From: Nageia nagi
Lineage: Eukaryota > Pinophyta
Length of the DNA: 64,000 nucleotides
Direction of reading: 5' to 3'
NCBI GenBank assembly: GCA_050084985.1
Contig: JBITNC010000001.1
Span: 24,986,001-25,050,000, forward strand
This document shows, in pieces, positions 35,845-44,818 of the stretch. The notes beneath the pieces are model-generated. The model was not told where the DNA came from. It worked only from the letters and a program-made list of their open reading frames with translations, and searched no databases. Position numbers and translations under genes: made by a program. Each line of letters starts with the position of its first letter. Positions within the stretch are counted from its first letter, which is position 1.

Positions 35845-36670
35845 AGGAAAATGATGAGAACCCAAATGTAATAACTTATGTACCATATGTGAATTGTGAA
35901 AGAATCAAGCTTCATAAAAGGAGAAAACTACAAAGTATACTAAGTGAATAAGCATATGAATGTTTCCTCATAGAACCAGATCCAATAGCTCTAGCTCAGA
36001 TAAACAAGGATTTTGATGAAAGTGATAATGATGAAGGAGAGGACAATGTCCCACAAGATGAACATAGGGCATTGCATGATATCATTGAGTCAATTTTTCC
36101 AAATGAAAATAATGATGTGGATATGGATGATACTCATACATAGGATGATGCATTTGAGCATGGCACTCTGTATAGTGCTTAGAAAACCCCCTTATATGAA
36201 GGAGCATGCGTTACTAAGTTATCGATGATCTTACTATTGATGAATTTAAAAACCACCTATGGATGGTCAGATACAAGTTTTGATGCTTTGTTAACATATG
36301 CATTTTTTCTAATATTTTAATTCATATAAATTTATTAATTAAATTCATATAATTTATTTATAATTTATTTTGTATGACATGATACTAAATGAAAAGCTAC
36401 TTCCAAAAGAAAATACCATCCTTATTTCATGTAGAAAGGCACATGAACTTATGAAGGATGTAGGGGTAGAGTGGAATTTATACCATGCTTGTATTAAGAA
36501 TTACATATTGTATAGAGGATGCTATGAAATATTGATAGAATATCCAAAGTATGGTTCAAATAGATACTGCTCTGGAACTTAAAGGTCTATTATTCCTCAA
36601 AAGGTTATTCGACATATGCCAATCATTCCTCAATTATGTAGATTATTTCGGTGTAAGTCCCTTGCATAAT
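35845..36670 (+). pseudogene. TNP2-type CACTA transposase, N-terminal part
   Basis: After an AG site at 35848 the frame gives an acidic lead (NDEGEDNVPQDEHRALHDII), then TPLYEGACVTKLSMILLLMN and TYGWSDTSFDALL, which are hallmarks of plant TNP2. A gap at about 36295-36368, possibly an intron, leads to KLLPKENTILISCRKAHELM, the HACIKNYILYRGCYE segment and KYGSNRYCSG, then KVIRHMPIIPQLCRLF. Stops occur at about 36141, 36180 and 36580. The catalytic core that should follow is missing or unreadable between 36680 and 37510. Confidence 0.8.
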
Positions 36671-37512
36671 ATATGGATCAGCACGTAAAAAATAAAAGTT
36701 AAGAAGGTGTGTAAGTCCCTTGCATAATATATGTTTCCCAAATCCATTAGGGAGAACCAAAGATGTGGGATGCGAACAAAGATAAAGACGAATTAGAAGG
36801 GGAGGTTTTAGAAACAAAAGGGAAACAATTTTCTATTAAAGGTACCAAGTATATTAATATTTTATATTTAGCTAGCAATTTAAAATAATTCGTACATGAT
36901 GCATTAATTTGAACATTTTCATGTAATCAACGGTTACTTATAATGAGTTTATATGATGTCATTTATAGATAGAAGTCATGAGTTGTATGAATCTTTGAAC
37001 GATTTTGTCATGATGAATATGGAATGTTGCAAAGAGTATATTGCATTGTACAATAGTAAAAAAAGTGCAATTCCATAAAAACATCATGCATTTTGTAATA
37101 CCAATCCAAGTACCCCTATACCTATGCATTTAAGATACCAAAGTAGGCCAAAAGAGTGTTCATGATCATGGCTGAAGGATACAACTGAAGAGAAAGAAAG
37201 TAGAGGAGAAAATGTATATAAAGATGCATCCAATATAGCAATTGAATGTAATTCAACAATAATTATTTTTTATTCATATGTATTTGGTTTTAAATATTTT
37301 GAAAAAAATATAGTTGCTTCATTCATAAATATAATGATTGTACTAATTTTATTTTTATGAAAATGTATATGGAGGAATTGTCTTTCCCATGAATGTTAGC
37401 ATATGGTCAACACTTCATAATTGAAAAGAATGATGAGAAAAAAACCACATTTGATTGTGGAGTGGTGGTTGATTTTGAACATGATGGAATTGAAGGATTC
37501 CATATAAACAAG
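36671..37512 (+). pseudogene. Decayed middle of the TNP2 gene
   Basis: Weak, shifted pieces such as CKEYIALYNSKKSAIP, NTNPSTPIPMHLRYQ and TTFDCGVVVDFEHDG suggest the later half of a TNP2/En-Spm protein. No long frame is open. A 31-bp segment (TGTAAGTCCCTTGCATAATATATG-type) is duplicated at about 36651 and 36708. Confidence 0.4.
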
Positions 37513-39199
37513 ATCACCTTGAAATTTCTCCAACAAATCTACCATTCATCCATCTAGTAAAGTAAGAAATAATCACACAAAAGAGTACATCAACTTTGAA
37601 CCATCATTCTATTACTTCTCACAAGATATCTCTCCTACAAATTCTCAATAAAGCTCTTATACAAGCATTCCTACAATTCAACAAACAAGCATTATAGTAG
37701 TGTTGTATAAACCAAAAAAATGCAAGTTTTTTAACTATTTCTATACTATATAGAAACTTGTAATTTCAAGCTATAACAACCCATTTTAAGCAAATTTTTT
37801 TTACTGATAATTTGTTAGTTGTAATTTTTTAAGTAAAATTGCTTAATGTGTAGTAATAATATGCAAATTTACTCAAAATTTGCATATTATTACTACACAT
37901 TAAGCAATTTTACTTAAAAAATTACAACTAACAAATTATCAGTAAAAAAATGCATAGTAAAAATTGAACTAACATGTTAGTAAAAAAATAATATATTATC
38001 TTCTTTAATCAAATTGTGCTAGACCTAAACTCATTATCAAGAAATCGAAAATAAATGCAAATTTTGACAAAAAGAGGTAGATTATACCTTCAAACCCTTT
38101 AACCTCTCTTTAACAAAGGGTAATGTTAAAGATTTTTCTATTTTTAAACCCACCTTTTAACCTTCCTTTTACCTAAGGGTAAGGTTAAAGATTTTTCTAT
38201 ATTTATTCTCTTAATGCTTTAAAGTATCTAAAGCCTTAAGTAAATTTACATTAAAGAGAAATATTACATTACAATTTCCAACACTCCCCCTTAATGCAAT
38301 ATTAGGGTAGAGAGTCGAAAAGACATAAAGAAAGACTAAGAGAGTTCTCCTCCATAATAATACAATCAAAGATGAGAACTTGTGAGAAAGTAATAAAATA
38401 TAGATGGTCCTACAATAGCTCAACTACTTAACCATTTTAACATATGTTTTTACAATGCAATCATTAACTAAAGGAATGGTTTCTTTGTACAAGAGTAGTC
38501 ATTCAACATGTTGATATGATGAGCCATAATGAGCTTGCATACCCGAAGTAACCTACAATCTCAATAAGAACCTGCAAGCTACAAGTAGCTGATAAAACAA
38601 GATCAATTAGATACATCATATACACTCATATAAGATAGATATCATCCATAAATTAATAAAAAAATACCAAGTCATCACATATGCACAACATCAAAGATGA
38701 CATACATTATCAACTATATATCACATGTGCATAATAAATTTATCATCCATAACATGATATCAACAATATCATATGTGCACAACATCAATATATTATGATA
38801 TTAACAATATCATATGTGCATAATACCAATAAATGCACTATCAACCAAGTGATATGCATTCTCAATCAAGGATATAAAAATATCATCAATCTTTATAAAA
38901 AATATTAATTTCTAATTTTTGTATTTATTTGTGTTTATTTATTCTAGATCATTATTTTGTATTGGTTGAGGATATATGAAGGTTTCATTACACTATAATA
39001 TTTCATACTTTAATCAGGTTAAATTTTTTTCTATTTTAAAACCCACTCTTTAACCTCCCTTTTACCTAAGGGTAAGGTTAAATATTTTTCCATATTTATT
39101 CCTTTAATGCTTTAAGGTATATAAAGATACTTTAAGCATTAAGCGAATTCACATTAACGAGAAATATTACACAATATTACATTATAATTTTCAATAGAA
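37513..39199 (-). mobile_element. Small non-coding LTR element (TRIM/LARD-like), 5' LTR truncated
   Basis: Minus orientation. A complete-looking LTR begins TGTTGGAAATTG at 38285 and is preceded by a polypurine tract (TTAAGGGGGAG). A shortened second copy occupies about 39199-39015. Both share the GGTTAAA/CCTTACCC text and resemble in layout the LTR of Copia C. ACAAG flanks both ends (37508-37512 and 39200-39204). The interior (38290-39010) has no coding similarity, only ATCATATGTGCA-type imperfect repeats. The insertion splits the TNP2 C-terminal region. Confidence 0.6.
37796..37950. repeat. Perfect 75-bp inverted repeat with 5-nt loop
   Basis: Left arm 37796-37870, loop ACTCA, right arm 37876-37950. 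By eye the arms match at every base. A transcript in either direction would form a long perfect hairpin. It lies within the larger LTR copy of the small LTR element. Confidence 0.9.
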
Positions 39200-39204
39200 C
39201 AAGC

Positions 39205-39535
39205 AATTCGTGCAAGTGCAAAAGATACAAATTGGATTGAAGGAAGCTTATATTATTATGAAAAAAATAAAAAAAAAATATTAAATTGAATTTTTAGTCA
39301 TTCAAGTGTGTTGTGTTAAGATGTAAATGGTATCAAAGATCAATCATGCATGATGCTCCTAATAATTATATTGCAATTGATTCCACAAAATACCTACCTA
39401 AAGATAAAGAACCTTATGTCTTCCCACATTATTGTGATCAAATATATTTTATTCTAGATATAATGGATAAAAAAAATATGGTTAGTAATCAAGTGTGCTC
39501 CTAGAAAAAGACACATTGTATGTTCTATTTATGAT
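39205..39535 (+). pseudogene. CACTA transposase C-terminal domain (DUF4216-like)
   Basis: The frame IRASAKDTNWIEGSLYYY followed by KCVVLRCKWYQRS, then IAIDSTKYLPKDKEPYV and QIYFILDIMDKK. These follow the order of the DUF4216 region at the end of plant TNP2 proteins (VVLFKCKW, DPF.LA.Q, QVFYV.D). It is the remaining 3' coding end of the CACTA transposase, separated from the rest by the small LTR element. Confidence 0.7.
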
Positions 39536-39774
39536 ATTGAACTCAACTATACTATCGAAGAAAATATTTGACTTATTAATAAAGTGATCTTGTGGTCAAA
39601 TTTAGTATTATCATATTGATCAATAATATTTTTATGGATGCTCACATGCTTGCATGTTATGTATAATTGTATTTCATGATGATATATATGTACCATGGAT
39701 GTTATGTATGTTGGATTTCATGATAAGTATCTTATTTATAATATTGTTGCAGTAGATAATTAATGAAAAAGTGG

Positions 39775-40045
39775 ACATATAACCCTTAAACCATAATGTT
39801 AACCCTAACACATAACCAGTAACCCTAACCCCTAATGCTAAACCTAACACATAACCCTTACCCCTATTGCTAACCCATATATAACCCTTAACATACCATA
39901 ACCCTTAATCCTAACCCCTAATGTTAACCCTTAACATTAACCTTTAACTCTAACCCTAATGCTAACCCTAACACATAACCTTAAAGCCTTAACCTTAACC
40001 TTAATTACCCCTCATAACCCTAGTCATTGACTTTAACCCCTAACA
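39775..40045 (-). repeat. Telomere-like degenerate CCCTAA array
   Basis: Imperfect CCCTAAC, CCCTTAA and CCCCTAAT units, the reverse-orientation counterpart of the array at 29266-29540. Confidence 0.8.
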
Positions 40046-40049
40046 CTAA

Positions 40050-40520
40050 CCCCTAATAGAGTTAGAAAAAAGTAAAAAAATAGAGTTAGAAAATAGTTTG
40101 AAATAGCATTAGAAATAAAGTTAAAATGTAATGATCTTAAAATAAAAAATAGAGTTAGTATGGCATCAAAATAAAAACCAATTTAAAGTCATAAATAACA
40201 TCAGTAAGGTGTCAAGATTAAAACTAATTTAGATTCAGAAATAGAGTTAGAATGACATCAAATTTTAGTTAAATTAGAGTCAATAATAGAGTCATAATAA
40301 TGTCAACATGGTGGCATCAGGTATAGAGTTAGACTGACATTAGAGGGAAAAATAATTAAAGTAAGGAATAAAGTCAAAATGGTGTCAGACATAGAGTTAA
40401 AAAGTTACCAAAAATGGAATTCATTAAGAACTGATGCTTCCTAACGTAAATGGCATCATAAAATCATGAATTTTATTTCTAACACTATTTCTAACTCTAA
40501 AACTGCATATTCCATTAGTG
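40050..40520. repeat. CACTA right subterminal repeats and terminus
   Basis: Repeated ATAGAGTTAG, GGCATCA and GTGTCA units, ending in CCATTAGTG at 40520 followed by AAT. See the CACTA entry. Confidence 0.75.
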
Positions 40521-40920
40521 AATTCATTTAAGGCTACAATCAATTCACCTTATAGATCAACTTCTACTTAAATTTCTTCTTTGTTTATCTCTCTTTTTTT
40601 TATTACTCTTCTTCTCCTTTCGATATTTATCTTCAAATGCCATAAACAGTACCTCATTTCATTCTTCCTCGGACTCCCCACTAGAACTCTCATTTGCTAA
40701 ATTTGCATTTTTTTGATATGAAGCTCTTCTTCTTTGGCTTGTTCCTTTTGAAGTTAGATTTCTTCATATTACTTCTTTCCTTGTGTGACTCTTCCTCATT
40801 ATTTTCCTTTTTCCTATAAGGATATTTAATTGAAAACTTTTCAATGTCTCTGCAATTAAAACATTTAAATGATGATTTTAGTTTATATTTTTCCTTTCCT
40901 CTTTATAATTTGTGAACAAA
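40521..40920 (-). mobile_element. Copia element A, gag 5' part
   Basis: Minus-strand continuation of the element at 18470-20535. It has a zinc-knuckle remnant (CFNCRDIEKFSIKYPYRKK, about 40870-40815; Cys and His residues partly lost), then a Lys-rich linker and an acidic stretch, joining across the CACTA target site. Similarity stops near 40920, where unrelated DNA abuts, so the 5' LTR is absent. Confidence 0.7.
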
Positions 40921-42120
40921 GTTTGCTTCCACATAGATTGGTCCAAACATCGAGATGACACCTCAAACACCAAGTTGACATGTTCCCACATTCCACACTG
41001 ATCCATCCTATTCGAACATGCATTGAAGTGAAATTGACCTGTTTCACCAAAATTACCAAGGGATCCAAAGTAATACCAACTTCCAACCAACACTGATCCA
41101 ACGATGCAACTTTACTTCTAACCAGTAAACGAGGCTTTAAATGATATGCTGGACCATCCAACATAGTCCATTGCACACATGAGCAACATTTTCAAGGATT
41201 TCACCTTTTTGACAACTTTTGAAATTGCTTAAGAAATGATTAACAATCCATTGCTTAAGAAATCCTTATTTAAGAGAAGTGTTGAAAAAGGTTTGGATAT
41301 TAGGATAATGATAGAAGTACAAATCTTCAAATTTTGATAATTGCTATGTCTTTGGTTTCTTATTTGATAATCTTTTAATTCCCTCCTTAATATTGTTTAA
41401 AGAGAAAAATACTTTTTTGGTTGAAAGGAGGTGCTAACTCTTGAAAATATTCTTTTAAATTTAGAGAGAAGCTATATAGTTTTTTGAGATAACAATTCCA
41501 ATTATTTAAATTAATTTGAGATTCAAACCTCATTTTTTTAGGTAGATTTAAAAAAATATATATTTTGGATTATGTTTACATATATTTAGAAGATTTTCAT
41601 GTTGTTGATTTAGAAATAATTATTTCTTGTATATAACTAAATTTTATATTTTTTGTTGTTTATCTATCTCATTTAGAGTAATTTAATATTTTTTCTAGCA
41701 ATTTTGCATTCCATGTTATAGCATCTATTTATTTTTCTATTATTATATGTGGTAGATTTTTGACAAGAATGTTTATTGATGCAAGTAAATTTTGACGTGA
41801 AATTATTATACAAATAATTTAGGATAGAGTATTAGAGGATGATTTAAAAGCTTCTTGAAGATTCTTTTGGAAGGCATCTAACTCATTAGGATTGAAGATA
41901 ATCTTTGCAGCTTTAATCTTGTTATATTTAAAATTATTTGCATGTAAAAAATCTATTTCAAGCATGAAAAAGATAGACCAATGATTAGAGTTAGGTTCAT
42001 GATTATGTAAAATAAATTGATTTTTAATTTTTTCTTATTCAACTCATTGATTACTTTTATCATTTTTGAGTTGCAAATATATGAATATGACTATCTTCCT
42101 TTTTTTATATCAATTTCTAA
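40921..42120 (-). mobile_element. Degenerate retroelement debris, partly LINE-like
   Basis: A 97-codon frame at 40883-41176 (MQWTMLDGPAYHLKPRLLVRS) weakly recalls LINE ORF1 proteins. A short run at about 42000-41860 (WSIFFMLEIDFLHANNF then NELDAFQK) recalls an endonuclease/RT linker. Neither is firm. The DNA is AT-rich with many stops. Confidence 0.3.
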
Positions 42121-42670
42121 GTATTCTAAATAGAATAGAATAGAATTTGTATTAATGTACATTTGTGACCCGAAAAGGTCAATAGGACTGTAAAGTAGGA
42201 CATATACAAGCAACGAGAGTGCCTAATGCAACTCTAAAGGGAAAAAATAAAATAAACAAAACATAAACAAGGTCTATGAATCAAGGATTTCTCCCAACAT
42301 TCAAGGGTGCAAAGAAGTGAGTGATATAAGAGTCTAATGTCCTTGTAGATGGTCCATGTTGGAGTCGATGATGATAAATTCTTGTTGTATCTCTATGATC
42401 ACCCTGGCATTTCCTGATCATGGCTTCTAGAGGCTGGAAAAATGAAGCGATAAGTCGAGATCCTATTATCCTTTGCAAACTGTTACTAAGTAATTTTTTT
42501 TCAAAGTTTGAATAATTCTTGAATGAAAAGGGCAATGCATCTTTGATCTTCATAATTAATCCAAGACTAAGCAATAATATCTACCTCGTATCGTGTAGTA
42601 GATAGGACAAGTGAAAATGAAATACTTCTTGGATTCCACATCAAGATTGCATAATTTGCAAATGTATTAC
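42121..42670 (-). mobile_element. 3' fragment of the same LINE family as at 1-4 kb
   Basis: Reads a C-terminal knuckle ICKLCNLDVESKKYFIFTC then YYTIRGRYYCLV, matching in layout the end of the first LINE (CHLCFLQIDSKDHFDF, YYEICGQHHCLF). The 3' tail shares AGTCC.ATTGACC and ACATTAATA with it. The tail ends in a short tandem repeat of ATTCT at about 42129-42148 instead of poly(A). The copy is 5'-truncated. Confidence 0.65.
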
Positions 42671-42843
42671 AAAATATATTATATTATATCTACCAATGTA
42701 ACTTTAAATCTACCCTTTTTTATTGTTTTGAAATATCAAGAAAAAAAAATTAATTATAACTAGAAGATTAAAAACTTAATATCATTTCAAATGTATAATA
42801 TTGAATAACTATTAGTGTGATTTACCTATCATAATAAATAATA

Positions 42844-43044
42844 GTGTGCTTCTCTTCAACACACAGCGGTTTCACTCTCTCGCTGGGGGGATCTACTCTT
42901 ATTCAGAGGTGTTGGTTCCGGGAAGAGATGCTTCCAATAGTGGCAGATAGGAGTCTGGACCTTTCGAAGTATCGCTCCATCGCGCTTGGAATGGTGGGCA
43001 TTCTTTGCGGATCCCTCGACAATCTACTGGAGCTTATCCCTTAA
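42844..43044 (+). CDS. Short GC-rich frame, unidentified
   Basis: 66 codons open (MCFSSTHSGFTLSLGG to SLDNLLELIP) inside an island about 250 bp long whose GC content is clearly above its AT-rich surroundings. It could be an exon or a fragment copied from a gene. I recognise no domain, and it may equally be non-coding. Confidence 0.2.
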   Translation: MCFSSTHSGFTLSLGGSTLIQRCWFREEMLPIVADRSLDLSKYRSIALGMVGILCGSLDNLLELIP

Positions 43045-43099
43045 TAGCAGCGTTCTAAAGAAAAGCTGGAGATTTGAGACTTCTGAATAACGAGAACAA

Positions 43100-43790
43100 A
43101 ACATTATTTCCCCTTTCCCGAATCTTAAGGTAAACTATACATGATTATAAAAAAGATCAAACCAATTGAACTTAAACTTGCTTTTTAAATGATATGGTTG
43201 ATTTGTATTTTTTCAATTTATACCAATCTAACTACCATAAATATTTTATAATTTATTTTTAAATTTCTTTAATAAACTTTGTAATATTTCATTTTATAAA
43301 TTCTTTCTTCTTAATTTCTTCCACATATTCAATAAAATAATCATTCTTTAATTCTATTATGAATTAACCTTAAAATTAATACTGTACATTTATTTGCTAT
43401 TAATCATTTATAAAAAAAAATATTTATTTTAAAATTAATTAAATTGATAAATAATACAATCAAATTTTAACCACTTTTAAACTATTAAAAGACCATAAAT
43501 TATAGTTATATAATATCTCCCGTAACATTAAAATAACTTTCAATTAATGTAAATAAAAGCAATCAAATATAGTAGTTATATCATTAACCATATAGCAACA
43601 AATTAATCTTTTAGACTAAACTACTTTACCAAAACAACCAGATTATTTCTATTTATTTTAATAGATCAAGAGAATTTCGATATGTTGCGATCATCAAATG
43701 TTTTGAAATAAAGAAAACGTTTTAATACACCATATGCAACTCATTCGTATTCGACACATCGATATAAACACTACCTACTTACAATCCACA
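43100..43790. other. AT-rich stretch without features
   Basis: No reading frame, transposon end or tandem array was recognised. Confidence 0.5.
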
Positions 43791-43799
43791 TCAAACAAC

Positions 43800-44100
43800 T
43801 TAGGAAAAGTATTGACTACCATCCACTCAGCAAACCAAGGTCTTACCATACTAACTTGATATTCTATCGTAAGGGAGTCTACAACTAAGTTTTTAATACT
43901 AGGAACATGTTCAAATTTGATGTCATAGTCATCGAACTAGAGACTCCATCGCAACATCCTGTTATTGTTAGAAGCTTTATCAAACTTTTTTTGCAGAAAA
44001 CTTTTCATGTTGTTTAGATCAGATCTAAGTATAAATCTCTCTGACTATACAAAAAATTAAAAAGCTTTTATTGCTTTCATAGTAGCTAGAATTTCTACAT
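43800..44100 (-). pseudogene. RNase H-end of a reverse-transcribing element, caulimovirid- or Gypsy-like
   Basis: A broken minus-strand frame has the pattern of the RNase H tail of RT polyproteins: EILATMKAIKAF, FILRSDLNNMKSFL, NRMLRWSL, then DSLTIEY. The RMLRW...DY and D-x-LT-x-EY signature reminds me of plant endogenous pararetroviruses more than of Gypsy elements, but the piece is short and carries several stops. It is an old, inactive copy. Confidence 0.35.
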
Positions 44101-44360
44101 TTTGGTACACTCACGAATTATTTACTGAACAAAGAGTTTTTGTTCCTCTACCTAATGGAAGAGTCATTAACATTCTAGGAACTTATCCTATTTATACACG
44201 TATTGTTAATCATTCTACAGGATCCAAAGCATTATTGTGCCATCTTAGTGATATCTGTTGTCACCATTATTGGCATCATATTGAAGAAGACAACTTGATT
44301 GGTAGAACCACCATCTTCATAAACAGAATAAGAGGAATTCACCAATGGCCAACTCAAGAC
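44095..44360 (+). pseudogene. Unidentified polyprotein frame, left part (split by Copia C)
   Basis: An open frame on the plus strand (VFVPLPNGRVINILGTYPIY, later RTTIFINRIRGIHQWPTQD) runs without a stop to the Copia C insertion site. It continues at 61108 on the other side. Family unknown; possibly the same old reverse-transcribing element as the RNase H fragment next to it, though on the opposite strand. Confidence 0.35.
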
Positions 44361-44818
44361 TGTTAGAATTTGTAATGAAATATTGTGAATATCTAAACTC
44401 CTTGTAAATTCAATTAATCACTTAAAGGATATGTAGATACCTTAAGGGATTAATTGAATTCTTTATTATGTAGACTTTGACTTTACCAAGTGGTTAGTTG
44501 GTAGGTTAAAGTTAGGCGATACATTTATTGTAACCCTAACCTTACCCTTGGGTTAAAGGGAGGTTAGGGAGGTGCTCTCAAGCTATAAAAAGAGGGCCTC
44601 TCCTCTTGTAACATAACTAAGTTTTTGGAGTAAGATTACTCTACTAGTTGTGTAGGAGAGGAAGAGAATTATTGTAAGAGGGGCATACTTGAGAATAGAG
44701 AACTAGTTGTGGATGTACTCCCAAGGAGGGAGGAACCACATTATATTTGTGTTATCTTGTGTATGATTGAGTTTCCTAGTCTTGGACCTTGAGGATTAGT
44801 TTAGGTCTAAATCCTTCA
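44361..44818 (+). repeat. Copia C 5' LTR
   Basis: Begins TGTTAGAATTTG and ends AATCCTTCA. A TATA box (CTATAAAAAG, 44583-44592) marks the likely promoter of the element. Confidence 0.92.

Larger units (their letters stand above)
20536..40520 (+). mobile_element. Large CACTA (En/Spm-type) DNA transposon with nested insertions
   Basis: The left end is CACTACAAAATTTAG and the right end is ...CCATTAGTG, whose inverse also begins CACTA. Flanks carry AAT on both sides (20533-20535, 40521-40523), the 3-bp duplication typical of CACTA elements. The first 30 bases of the two ends match at roughly half the positions. Removing the element and one AAT rejoins the gag frame of Copia A (GELIVALNELKKERK), which supports both boundaries. 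Contents: subterminal ATAGAGTTAG/GAGTCAG repeats at both ends, telomere-like arrays, TNP2 transposase remnants, a SET-like frame, a separate minus-strand frame at the left, and three LTR elements inserted later. Without those three it is about 9.3 kb. TNP2 lacks its catalytic core, so the copy is inactive. Confidence 0.85.
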
